DNA of 17,731 nt from an uncultured Lacticaseibacillus sp. (GCA_934339215.1 CAKRHU010000004.1:1-17731); one strand, 5' to 3'; counted from the first letter of the stretch, positions 1-6,760 are shown. A program made the numbers and translations. The notes: generated from the letters alone by a model not told the origin.

Positions 1-39
1 AATCGGCGTCATGGTGTTGTGTTGGATAATGATTGGCAT
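1..39 (-). CDS. 5' end of an unidentified minus-strand gene (partial)
   Basis: Thirteen codons run off the left edge, reading MPIIIQHNTMTPI. The start is chosen because an excellent ribosome binding site, AGGAGG, sits at about 45-51 on the minus strand with good spacing to the ATG at 39-37. The fragment is too short to assign a family or function. It is divergent from the aromatic amino acid operon, and the 370-nt space between them holds that operon's promoter and attenuator. Confidence 0.6.
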   Translation of the reverse strand, partial: MPIIIQHNTMTPI

Positions 40-75
40 GTTGAATCCTCCTGTCGAGTAAACAGCATATAACAG

Positions 76-115
76 TGTCAACACTTTTTTGAAAAAGGTG
101 AGAAAACTGTTGACA
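76..115. promoter_or_regulatory. Inverted repeat TGTCAAC / GTTGACA between divergent genes
   Basis: TGTCAAC (76-82) and GTTGACA (109-115) are exact inverted copies separated by 26 bp. The right copy contains the -35 box of the aro promoter. The left copy reads TTGACA on the minus strand and may be a -35 box for the left-edge gene, but I see no good -10 at standard spacing on that side. It could be simply two -35 boxes rather than a protein-binding site. Confidence 0.3.
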
Positions 116-138
116 AAATGAGAAAATGGGTGTTTAAT
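110..138 (+). promoter_or_regulatory. Promoter of the aromatic amino acid operon
   Basis: The -35 box TTGACA (110-115) is a perfect consensus. After a 17-bp spacer comes the -10 box TTTAAT (133-138), 5 of 6 matches. The start of transcription would be near 145, giving a short 5' leader of about 22 nt before the leader peptide ATG at 167. No other promoter is apparent between here and aroK, so this one probably serves the whole operon. Confidence 0.85.
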
Positions 139-166
139 TAGAAACATCAATTACGCAAGGGGATCT

Positions 167-235
167 ATGGCAATGGTTAAACCACAACGCATCGCAGTTG
201 CAGCTTACTATTATGGCTTTTACTACTTTAGGTAG
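167..235 (+). CDS. Tyr/Phe-rich leader peptide of the aro operon
   Basis: A 22-codon ORF starts at ATG 167, with ribosome binding site AAGGGG at 157-162, and stops at TAG 233-235. Residues 14-21 read YYYGFYYF: five Tyr and two Phe codons in an eight-codon run, with no Trp codon. Such runs directly before an intrinsic terminator and a biosynthetic operon for the same amino acid are the hallmark of ribosome-mediated attenuation, known from pheA, pheST and trp leaders of enterobacteria. Here the regulated operon includes tyrA and the common chorismate pathway, matching Tyr as the main sensed amino acid. The stop codon abuts the first hairpin at 235-259. A second in-frame ATG at 173 is possible but is further from the ribosome binding site. 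The peptide itself probably has no function beyond pausing the ribosome. Confidence 0.88.
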   Translation: MAMVKPQRIAVAAYYYGFYYFR

Positions 236-387
236 TGTCCGTGCACCTAGCACGGACGCAAACACGTTCGTGTCTAAGGTGGCTAAGCCCTTTTTGCTTG
301 CCGGTTAGACATTGTCTAGCTGGCGGAAGTAAACCATATTTCCGATTGAATTCGCCAACTACTCGACTAGTTGGCGAATTTTTGTTT
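235..387 (+). promoter_or_regulatory. Ribosome-mediated Tyr/Phe attenuator RNA with alternating hairpin chain
   Basis: Seven segments can pair only with alternate neighbours. A 237-244 pairs with B 250-257 (8 perfect bp). B also pairs with C 266-273 (8 bp, two G·U). C' 270-277 pairs with D 305-312 (8 bp with one G·U, plus an inner helix 280-288/296-303). D 300-310 also pairs with E 314-324 (11 bp, two G·U, loop ATT). E 317-327 also pairs with F 351-361 (10 of 11). F 349-361 also pairs with G 368-380 (13 perfect bp plus a T tract, the terminator). Inference: a ribosome stalled on the Tyr codons leaves A free, so A:B, C:D and E:F form and transcription continues. A ribosome reaching the stop codon covers A, so B:C, D:E and the F:G terminator form. 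The pairings are read from the sequence; the regulatory logic is inferred. Confidence 0.8.
349..387 (+). terminator. Attenuator terminator in front of the aro operon
   Basis: A perfect 13-bp stem, AATTCGCCAACTA (349-361) against TAGTTGGCGAATT (368-380), with loop CTCGAC, runs into a T-rich tract (379-387). It lies before the first structural gene and leaves its ribosome binding site (391-395) exposed, so it should act on transcription rather than by hiding the Shine-Dalgarno. The competing antiterminator uses the left arm. Confidence 0.9.
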
Positions 388-404
388 ATGAAGGAGAATT
401 TCTT

Positions 405-1622
405 ATGACCCAATCGCTCAGTATCAAGATGCAACGCCGCTTGTCCTTAAGCTTATACATCAACTATATCGTCCATGGCATCGGCTTGATCATCATTGCC
501 CAAAACATGCAGGCTTTATCTGCCAGTTGGCATGCACCAGTGGCGACGGTCAGCCTCGTGTTATCAGGTGTGGGGTTGGGACGCTTTCCAGCCTATTTCT
601 TATTCGGCTTCATCGCCGATCGTTATGGGCGTAAAGTTTGTATCAATGTCGGCATGGTATTGTACTTGGTATTTTTTGCCGGAATGATGATCACCCACAG
701 TTTACCGGTTGCCTATGCGTTAGCAATGTGTGCGGGCGCTGCGAACTCGGCTTTTGATGCAGGGTCTTACACCACGTTTGCGGATCTTGGCGGCAAGGCG
801 AAGGCGTCGAATGTGTTGATCAAAGCAGCGATGTCGTTAGGGGAATTCATTTTACCGATTTTTGTGGCATACAGCGAAGGCGTCGGGGCTTGGTATGGCT
901 GGTCATTTGCCATTGGCGCAGCGTTGCTTTTGATCAACTTGGTATTGGTGGCACCGCTGAAGTTTCCGGCGATTCAACATCACACCGAAGATGAAGTGGA
1001 AAAAGCGCAAGGCTTGTCCAAAACTAAACGTTGGATCGCTACGATTGCTTTGGCCATGTACGGTTACACCTCAATGGGCTTGATGATTTGGTTCACCCAA
1101 TGGATCAGCCTGTATGCCACCAAAGTGTTACACTTTTCTAATATGAATGCGCATTTGCTATTATCGAGCTATTCCATCGGGAGTATCTCAGGGGTACTAG
1201 TGATCTTCATGTTATTGCGCAAACAAGCGCCTGAAGGGATCGTTTTGTTAAGCCTGAACTTGTTTGGCCTGTTGAGTTTAGCGGCAGTTTGTTTGGTCCA
1301 TACCCCAATGATTGGGATGGTTGCAGCCTTTATTTTTGGGTTTTCCGCTGCTGGCGGTGGCATGCAAGTCGGATTAACGATGTTTTTGACTTTGTACCCA
1401 AATATCAAAGGCATGATCACCGGGATCTTCATGAATTTTGGCAGTTTGGCAACGTTCTCCGTGCCATTGATCACCGGTTGGCTTTCTGCTCATTTCAATT
1501 TAGCCGCGGCTTTGCGTGGTGATTTAGCAGTCGCCGCGTTGGGGTTAGGCTTAGTGATCATCGCTCGTATTTGCTTACATCAACCCAAACCATCAGTCCA
1601 GGAGGTCCCATCATGGCAGTAA
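405..1622 (+). CDS. MFS transporter, first gene of the aromatic amino acid operon
   Basis: A 405-residue integral membrane protein with about 12 hydrophobic segments, typical of the major facilitator superfamily. The loop between helices 2 and 3 carries the MFS motif A, seen as GFIADRYGRK near residues 67-76. The start ATG follows AAGGAG (391-396) at good spacing. The gene is just behind the attenuator terminator, and its last 10 nt overlap the chorismate mutase gene, so it is made together with the chorismate and Tyr enzymes. Inference: the substrate is probably a pathway-related compound such as shikimate, quinate or an aromatic amino acid. The sequence alone does not show which, nor the transport direction. 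Confidence 0.85.
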   Translation: MTQSLSIKMQRRLSLSLYINYIVHGIGLIIIAQNMQALSASWHAPVATVSLVLSGVGLGRFPAYFLFGFIADRYGRKVCINVGMVLYLVFFAGMMITHSLPVAYALAMCAGAANSAFDAGSYTTFADLGGKAKASNVLIKAAMSLGEFILPIFVAYSEGVGAWYGWSFAIGAALLLINLVLVAPLKFPAIQHHTEDEVEKAQGLSKTKRWIATIALAMYGYTSMGLMIWFTQWISLYATKVLHFSNMNAHLLLSSYSIGSISGVLVIFMLLRKQAPEGIVLLSLNLFGLLSLAAVCLVHTPMIGMVAAFIFGFSAAGGGMQVGLTMFLTLYPNIKGMITGIFMNFGSLATFSVPLITGWLSAHFNLAAALRGDLAVAALGLGLVIIARICLHQPKPSVQEVPSWQ

Positions 1623-1930
1623 ACGCCCAACAAGAAGCGCAAGCTTGTTTAGCCCAAGCGCGCAAACATATTAATGAATTAGATCAACAAATCGCCACAT
1701 TGTTGGCAGAACGATTTGAAACCGTGGATGAAATCGCCCAGCTTAAACAAGCTGCGCAAGTCCCAGTGAAAAATCAAGCCCGAGAGGCCCAAGTTTTGGA
1801 TCAAGTGGCTGATGCCATCGGTTCAGATCAACTGGCCCCACATGCCCGAAAAATTTTTGTGACGATCATGGCAGAATCACGGGCTTATCAAACTCAAAAA
1901 ATTAACGCGACGATTTCGGAGGAAAACTAA
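1613..1930 (+). CDS. Chorismate mutase, monofunctional AroQ type
   Basis: Converts chorismate to prephenate, the branch step toward Tyr and Phe. The 105-residue all-helical protein aligns with the AroQ fold. The basic residues expected for the active site are present: Arg17, Arg34 (in LLAERF), Lys45 and the Arg57-Glu58 pair in QARE, in the order found in the E. coli P-protein mutase domain. The start at 1613 is preferred over an upstream in-frame TTG at 1571 because AGGAGG lies at 1600-1605. It overlaps the end of the transporter gene by 10 nt, and its stop overlaps the aroC ATG by one base (TAATG), implying translational coupling. It carries no prephenate dehydratase, dehydrogenase or DAHP synthase fusion. 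Confidence 0.93.
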   Translation: MAVNAQQEAQACLAQARKHINELDQQIATLLAERFETVDEIAQLKQAAQVPVKNQAREAQVLDQVADAIGSDQLAPHARKIFVTIMAESRAYQTQKINATISEEN

Positions 1931-3096
1931 TGGATTACATGACTGCAGGGGAATCACATGGCCCGCAACTCACTGGGATTTTGACTGGCGTGCCAGCAGG
2001 GTTACATTTGGATATTGACACGATCAATCAAGCTTTGGCTGCTCGGCAAGGGGGATATGGGCGCGGCAGTCGGCAAAAAATCGAACATGATACGGTGCAA
2101 ATCGTTGGCGGCGTACGCCACAGCATCACCATGGGCGGCCCGATCGCTTTGGTGATTCAAAATCGTGATCACGGCCACTGGGGCGAAATCATGTCACCAA
2201 CAGCCGCTGAAACACCAGAAAACACTTTGCGACAAGTGACGCGTCCACGCCCTGGTCATGCGGATTTAGTCGGTGGCCAAAAATATGGCCATCACGATAT
2301 GCGCAATGTTTTGGAACGCTCCAGTGCGCGCGAAACGGCGATGCGAGTAGCCGTGGGTGCCATTTGCAAACAATTGTTGCAAGCGGTTGGCATCACCATT
2401 GTGGGTTACGTCGATCAAGTGGGTTCGGTGAAAGGTCCAGCAGCATCCCCCTTAGACGTCGCAGAAATTGAAGCCGCGATCACGCAAAATGACATGCGGA
2501 TGCTAGACAATCAACAAGTTGATCGCATTCACCTGCTGATCGATGAAACTCGCCATGCGGGCAATACGCTAGGCGGTATCGTCCGCGTGGTTGCCAACGG
2601 GGTGCCGGCAGGGTTAGGCAGTTACACGGCATGGAATCAAAAACTTGATGCTAAGATCGCTGCGGCAGTGGTCGGCGTCAATGCCATCAAAGGCGTTGAA
2701 ATCGGTGATGGCTTTGAAGCGGCGCAAAACTTAGGCTCTGAAGTGATGGATCAAATCGATTGGCATGAAGGACAAGGCTATTCACGCTTGTCAGATCACT
2801 TAGGGGGCTTTGAAGGCGGGATGACCAACGGCATGCCAATTGTGGTTCGCGGGGCGTTGAAGCCGATTCCGACCTTGTATCAACCACTGCAATCCGTTGA
2901 TATTCATACCCATGAAGTGTCCAAAGCTAATGTGGAACGCTCTGATACCACTGCAATTGTGCCAGCTTCAATCGTGGTTGAAAGTGCCGTATCCTTTGAG
3001 TTGGCGAAGGTGCTTTGTGAGACCTTTGATGACGCCAACTTACAACGGATGCAACAACAAGTCGCAGATTACCGTTCAGAATTTGATGCGTTTTAG
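1930..3096 (+). CDS. aroC: Chorismate synthase
   Basis: Catalyses the last common step of the shikimate pathway, 5-enolpyruvylshikimate-3-phosphate to chorismate, using reduced FMN. The 388-residue length is normal for the Gram-positive enzyme. Family signatures are clear: AGESHG at residues 6-11, with the conserved His10, and MRNVLERSSARE at residues 124-135. The ATG overlaps the chorismate mutase stop codon by one base, with GGAGG just upstream (1919-1923), so translation is likely coupled. The next gene, aroA, begins 8 nt after the stop. Confidence 0.98.
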   Translation: MDYMTAGESHGPQLTGILTGVPAGLHLDIDTINQALAARQGGYGRGSRQKIEHDTVQIVGGVRHSITMGGPIALVIQNRDHGHWGEIMSPTAAETPENTLRQVTRPRPGHADLVGGQKYGHHDMRNVLERSSARETAMRVAVGAICKQLLQAVGITIVGYVDQVGSVKGPAASPLDVAEIEAAITQNDMRMLDNQQVDRIHLLIDETRHAGNTLGGIVRVVANGVPAGLGSYTAWNQKLDAKIAAAVVGVNAIKGVEIGDGFEAAQNLGSEVMDQIDWHEGQGYSRLSDHLGGFEGGMTNGMPIVVRGALKPIPTLYQPLQSVDIHTHEVSKANVERSDTTAIVPASIVVESAVSFELAKVLCETFDDANLQRMQQQVADYRSEFDAF

Positions 3097-3104
3097 GAGA
3101 AAAG

Positions 3105-4400
3105 ATGGATAAACAATTACAAATCAATGCCCAACATGGCCTGCATGGCCAACTTGCGGTACCAGGGGATAAAAGTATCTCACATCGCGCCATTATGATC
3201 GGGAGTTTAGCGACTGGCGAAACACATGTCCATCACTTTTTGACATCGGCTGATTGTTTAGCAACTTTGCAAGCCTTTCAAGACCTTGGGGTGAAAATTG
3301 AACGTCTTGGAGACGACGTGTTGGTACATGGCGTGGGAATGAAAGGCTTGAAGCGGCCTAAACAGGCTTTGCAAATGGCCAATTCTGGAACCACCACTCG
3401 CTTGATGATGGGGGTGTTGGCCGGTCAAGCGTTTGATACCACGTTAATTGGCGATGATTCTTTATCTAAACGCCCGATGCGCCGCGTGGCTGACCCCTTA
3501 GCGCAAATGGGGGCAACAATCGAAACCACTGATGGCCATTTACCTGCTGTGGTCCACGGACAATCGTTAAGTGCCGCAGACATTCAACTGAAAGTGGCCA
3601 GTGCACAAGTCAAATCCGCTTTGATTTTTGCTGGCTTGCAAGCTCAAGGCCAAACAGTGATCCACGAATTGTTACCAACTCGAGATCATTCAGAAAATAT
3701 GCTCCAAGCGTTCGGTGCGGATCTCACCGTTTCACCGGATAAAATGACCATCACCGTGGGCCGTACAGACCAACTCACGGCCCAAACCGTGCAAGTGCCA
3801 GGAGATATGTCCAGTGCCGCCTTTTTCATGGTGGCAGCGACTTTGATCAAAGGGTCCGATATCACGTTAACCCATGTCGGTTTGAATCCCTCTCGGCGCG
3901 GCTTGTTAGATGTCTTGGTCCAAATGGGGGGTAAGGTTGCAGTCAGCCAAACCCTCAGTGCCGGAGAAGCCGTCGGTGACATTCGCGTTCAAAGTGCTGA
4001 TTTGCACGCAATTGATTTAACCGCCGAACAAATTCCCGCAATTATTGACGAATTACCATTAGTGGCATTGTTGGCGGCCAAGGCGGATGGTATCAGCACG
4101 ATTCATGGCGCTGAAGAATTACGCGTCAAAGAAACTGATCGTATCGCCTGTGTTGAACAAGAACTGGGCAAACTTGGCGCCAATGTCAAAGCCTTGCCTG
4201 ATGGCTTTGTGATCGATGGTCGGACCGCTTGGCAAGTCAATGACACGACCCTTGATAGTCATGGCGATCATCGCATCGGCATGATGTTAGGGTTGGCCGC
4301 TTTATTGGTTGATCAGCCGTTGACCTTACAACGCGCTGATGCAGTGGGCGTCTCTTATCCAGAATTTTTTGATGATTTGAACGTGTTATTGGAGGCGTAA
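3105..4400 (+). CDS. aroA: 3-phosphoshikimate 1-carboxyvinyltransferase (EPSP synthase)
   Basis: Transfers the enolpyruvyl group of phosphoenolpyruvate to shikimate-3-phosphate. It has 431 residues, normal length. Diagnostic motifs are GDKSISHR at residues 21-28 (Lys23 binds substrate), NSGTTTR at 93-99, RVKETDR ending at 346 (Lys342, Glu343) and GDHRIG near 387-392. The NSGTTTR form resembles the class II enzymes of Gram-positive bacteria, rather than the NAGTAMR form of enterobacteria. The ribosome binding site GGAGA lies at 3097-3101. The gene ends one base before tyrA, whose Shine-Dalgarno GGAGG is inside the last aroA codons. Confidence 0.98.
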   Translation: MDKQLQINAQHGLHGQLAVPGDKSISHRAIMIGSLATGETHVHHFLTSADCLATLQAFQDLGVKIERLGDDVLVHGVGMKGLKRPKQALQMANSGTTTRLMMGVLAGQAFDTTLIGDDSLSKRPMRRVADPLAQMGATIETTDGHLPAVVHGQSLSAADIQLKVASAQVKSALIFAGLQAQGQTVIHELLPTRDHSENMLQAFGADLTVSPDKMTITVGRTDQLTAQTVQVPGDMSSAAFFMVAATLIKGSDITLTHVGLNPSRRGLLDVLVQMGGKVAVSQTLSAGEAVGDIRVQSADLHAIDLTAEQIPAIIDELPLVALLAAKADGISTIHGAEELRVKETDRIACVEQELGKLGANVKALPDGFVIDGRTAWQVNDTTLDSHGDHRIGMMLGLAALLVDQPLTLQRADAVGVSYPEFFDDLNVLLEA

Positions 4401-4401
4401 C

Positions 4402-5268
4402 ATGACCACAGTGTTTATCGAAGGTTTAGGCTTGATCGGGTCGAGTTTAGCCCGCGCGATCCGGCAGCGGCGCGGAGATGTCACCGTTGTCGGCCATGAT
4501 CAAAATCAAAAAAATCTGGCTTGGGCCAAGCAACATCAAGTGATCGATGTGGTGGCTAAGCACGGCTTAAAGGATGCGGGTCGTGCCGATATCATTATCT
4601 TGGCCACACCAGTCACTGAAATTGTCCGCGAACTAAAGCAATTGGCGACGCAAAGCTTAAAACCTGGCGTGATTGTCACCGATACAGGTAGTACCAAAGC
4701 GGTTGTGATGCAGGCGGCTCAAGCGTTGATGGCAAAAGATGTCACCTTCGTTGGCGGTCATCCCATGGCCGGCTCTGAGCGTTCAGGAGTGCAAGCCGGG
4801 CGGGCGAGTTTGTTTGCTGAAGCGCATTACTTTTTGGTGAATGGCAATGCTCGTGAAGATCAAATCCTGGCGTTGCGCAATGTGTTGTCAGCAGCAGGCG
4901 CTTATTTTAAAATCTTAAGTGCATCTCAACATGATCAAATGGTGGCCCAAATTTCGCATGTCCCACACGTCGTCGCGTCGGCCTTAGCCATCAGTGCCGC
5001 ACAAGGCTTGAAGGATCAGCCACAAGCTTTGCAGTTTTCTGCTGGGGGATTTCGGGATACAACGCGCATTGCTGCTGGAGATCCGACCATGTGGACGGCA
5101 ATCATGCAAAGTAATACCCAAGCCATCTTAACAGCATTGGATGCAGACCTTGCCACCTTGCAGCAAGCGCGCGACTTGATCGCCGCTAACGATACTGATG
5201 GTATCCATGCTTGGTTCACAAAAGCTCAACAGGTACGGCAAAGCATTGATCCACCCAAGGAGGTATGA
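4402..5268 (+). CDS. tyrA: Prephenate dehydrogenase, no ACT domain
   Basis: Oxidatively decarboxylates prephenate to 4-hydroxyphenylpyruvate, committing carbon to Tyr. It has an N-terminal Rossmann fold with GLGLIGSS at residues 8-15 (dinucleotide site) and the catalytic-region motif GGHPMAGSE with His120. At 288 residues it ends after the dimerisation region and lacks the C-terminal ACT domain found in longer Bacillus-type TyrA proteins. Inference: Tyr feedback through an ACT domain is not available here, which makes transcriptional attenuation by the Tyr-rich leader a plausible main control. Ribosome binding site GGAGG is at 4391-4395. The stop is 3 nt from aroK. Confidence 0.96.
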   Translation: MTTVFIEGLGLIGSSLARAIRQRRGDVTVVGHDQNQKNLAWAKQHQVIDVVAKHGLKDAGRADIIILATPVTEIVRELKQLATQSLKPGVIVTDTGSTKAVVMQAAQALMAKDVTFVGGHPMAGSERSGVQAGRASLFAEAHYFLVNGNAREDQILALRNVLSAAGAYFKILSASQHDQMVAQISHVPHVVASALAISAAQGLKDQPQALQFSAGGFRDTTRIAAGDPTMWTAIMQSNTQAILTALDADLATLQQARDLIAANDTDGIHAWFTKAQQVRQSIDPPKEV

Positions 5269-5271
5269 GCG

Positions 5272-5775
5272 ATGGCAGTGATTTTAGTAGGTTTCATGGG
5301 CGCTGGGAAAACCACGGTGGGCCGCGAATTAGCGCGAAAAATGCAATGTACGCATCGCGATTTAGATGATTTGATCGTTGAGTCGGCAGGGCAATCGATT
5401 CCAGAAATTTTTGCGGCGCGGGGGGATGCTGGATTTCGCCAGCTCGAACATCACACCTTGGTGAAAGCTTTAGGTGATATTGAAATTTTATCGACTGGTG
5501 GTGGCACCCCGATGCAACCGGCGAACTTTGAATTATTAAAGTCCAAGCAAACGCCAGTTGTGTTACTTGAAGCCAGCCCGGAGACGATTTTAAAGCGGAT
5601 CGGGCACGATGCCAATCGTCCGTTGGTGCAAGAACTTGGCACAGATGGCTTGATCGACTTGCAACAACAACGCGATCCCCGCTACCATGAACTCGCTGAT
5701 TTGGTGATCACCACAGATGATTTGAACCCTAGCCAAATTGCGGATCAAATCGTCACTTGGTTGACGCAACATTAA
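5272..5775 (+). CDS. aroK: Shikimate kinase
   Basis: Phosphorylates shikimate with ATP. The 167-residue P-loop protein has Walker A GFMGAGKTT at residues 7-15, the shikimate-binding Asp in DLDD (Asp32), Arg56 in GFRQLE, the GGG loop at 76-78, and the NRPL lid sequence. Ribosome binding site AAGGAGG (5258-5264) overlaps the end of tyrA. It is the last gene of the operon and is followed after three bases by a strong terminator. pheA, often the next gene in related operons, is not present. Confidence 0.97.
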   Translation: MAVILVGFMGAGKTTVGRELARKMQCTHRDLDDLIVESAGQSIPEIFAARGDAGFRQLEHHTLVKALGDIEILSTGGGTPMQPANFELLKSKQTPVVLLEASPETILKRIGHDANRPLVQELGTDGLIDLQQQRDPRYHELADLVITTDDLNPSQIADQIVTWLTQH

Positions 5776-5778
5776 AAA

Positions 5779-5816
5779 AATCGCCAGCCGATAGTTCGGT
5801 TGGCGATTTTGCCTTT
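5779..5816. terminator. Bidirectional terminator closing the aro operon
   Basis: A 13-bp stem (5779-5791 with 5796-5808, one G·U) has a TAGT loop and is followed on the plus strand by TTTT then GCCTTTT. On the minus strand it ends in a run of seven T, so it also serves the small minus-strand gene that stops at 5816. Confidence 0.9.
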
Positions 5817-5938
5817 TAGTGGTTAACTTTTACTGGGATCAAAGCGCGACGGCGATTATGACCGGCTGCCATTACGGTAGACGCGGCAATCAAGCCAAGG
5901 GTAATGGTGATGATGGCAATATGTGCTAAAGTCGTCAT
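5816..5938 (-). CDS. Small membrane peptide, function unknown
   Basis: Forty residues: an N-terminal hydrophobic stretch of about 20 residues (roughly 5-25, rich in Ile, Ala, Leu), then a basic tail containing NRRR. The start at 5938 is preferred to an in-frame ATG 20 codons upstream because AAGGA lies just before it. Its stop codon is next to the terminator shared with aroK, supporting expression as its own unit. I do not recognise a family. It resembles many one-helix small proteins of Gram-positive bacteria, and a signal-peptide-like reading (cut near AAG) is possible. The hydrophobic segment, ribosome binding site and terminator make it a credible gene. Confidence 0.55.
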   Translation of the reverse strand: MTTLAHIAIITITLGLIAASTVMAAGHNRRRALIPVKVNH

Positions 5939-6042
5939 ATCAATTCCTTCTTTCATTGTATGCTTGTTGGTTGACAATGATGATATGATGCCGGACAATC
6001 AAGAATTTTTTGTGTCCAGGCTAGTAAGGTTTTGTTAAGCTC

Positions 6043-6071
6043 TTGACGCTTCTTGAGAAAATCGTTAGGCT
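6043..6071 (+). promoter_or_regulatory. Promoter of the TetR-family gene
   Basis: The -35 box TTGACG (6043-6048), a 17-bp spacer and a -10 box TAGGCT (6066-6071). The -10 is a modest match. The operator-like palindrome at 6072-6087 begins on the next base and would cover the transcription start. Confidence 0.65.
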
Positions 6072-6087
6072 TTAAGTAAACACTCAA
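6072..6087. promoter_or_regulatory. TetR operator copy 1, in front of tetR
   Basis: TTAAGTAAACACTCAA, an imperfect palindrome of the form TTRAGT-N4-ACTCAA. It matches 14 of 16 bases of the perfect palindrome at 10037-10052, which sits at the promoter of the acyltransferase/glycosyltransferase operon. Being placed over the transcription start, it fits autorepression by the TetR protein encoded at 6099. Confidence 0.75.
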
Positions 6088-6098
6088 AGAGGCATATT

Positions 6099-6725
6099 AT
6101 GGCAGAATCCGATCTCAAGTTATACGACCAAGCGCATTTATTTGATCACTTCACCACCAAACAACGCCGAATCTTGTCAGCGGCGATTGATGTTTTTGCT
6201 GAATATGGGTATGCCAACGCCTCCACGAAGTTAGTCGCACAAAAAGCTGAAGTGGCAGAGGGAAATATATTTGCCAAATTTAACAATAAAGCGGGTTTGC
6301 TGGATGCGATTTTGCAGCCGGTGATGACCCAAATCGCGCCGAAGATCTTTCATCATTTTGTTGAGGCGCAGGCACTGGACATCGATGACAACTTAGAAAG
6401 CTTGATTCGGCCATTGGTTGAAGAGCGGATCGATTTTTTAATGGCGAATGCCAAGGTGCTCAAGTTATTATTTAGCGAGTTGGCTTATAGTCAAGCGCGA
6501 CGTGATCAATTGGCCCAAGTCATGCCACCAGCGCAAGTTGCACGGATGACGACGGTTTTTGCCGCATTAAAACAGCGCGGTATTTTAGTCGATTGGCCGG
6601 ATACTCAAATCTACCAAGTTTTGTGGTCGATGGTGGGTGGGTCCGCGGTCAATTATTTGTTTTTTCAGCAAGAACCAGATGCTGAGCGCATTATTGTCAG
6701 CATCCTCAAAGTACTGCGCCCATGA
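6099..6725 (+). CDS. TetR/AcrR-family transcriptional regulator
   Basis: A 208-residue protein with the typical N-terminal TetR DNA-binding domain at about residues 20-67: an RILSAAIDVFAEYGYANAST-like helix-turn-helix followed by VAEGNIFAKFNNKAGLLDAI, where the usual GTIYxYFxxKExL is recognisable. The rest is a helical ligand/dimer domain with no recognisable ligand signature. The start ATG follows AGAGG at 6088-6092. Inference: it represses itself and the operon 10018-6757, because the two promoters share a 16-bp palindrome and the genes converge. The inducing signal is unknown; membrane stress or a lipid-like compound would suit its targets. Confidence 0.92.
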   Translation: MAESDLKLYDQAHLFDHFTTKQRRILSAAIDVFAEYGYANASTKLVAQKAEVAEGNIFAKFNNKAGLLDAILQPVMTQIAPKIFHHFVEAQALDIDDNLESLIRPLVEERIDFLMANAKVLKLLFSELAYSQARRDQLAQVMPPAQVARMTTVFAALKQRGILVDWPDTQIYQVLWSMVGGSAVNYLFFQQEPDAERIIVSILKVLRP

Positions 6726-6760
6726 AAAAACTCTCGTCAATTTGACGAGAGTTTTTTCAT
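6722..6760. terminator. Bidirectional terminator containing both convergent stop codons
   Basis: A perfect 17-bp inverted repeat (6722-6738 with 6744-6760) with a 5-nt AATTT loop. The arms begin and end in six A/T pairs, so either direction ends in a T run. The tetR stop (6723-6725) lies in the left arm and the acyltransferase stop (6757-6759) in the right arm. Confidence 0.92.

Noticed and set aside
276..290. AAGGTGGCTAAGCC resembles part of the T-box core (AGGGTGGNACCGCG).
   Set aside because: Only about 8 of 13 positions agree, the critical ACC part is missing, there is no stem I with specifier loop upstream, and the segment is inside a helix of the leader chain. The Tyr/Phe-rich ORF explains the sensing.
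228..434. Minus-strand open frame of 68 codons across the attenuator.
   Set aside because: It runs antisense through the hairpins and the start of the transporter gene, with no ribosome binding site; it is a by-product of the palindromes.
1571..1612. Longer chorismate mutase with 14 extra N-terminal residues from a TTG codon.
   Set aside because: The extension is the transporter's 3' end read in another frame. AGGAGG at 1600-1605 points to the ATG at 1613.
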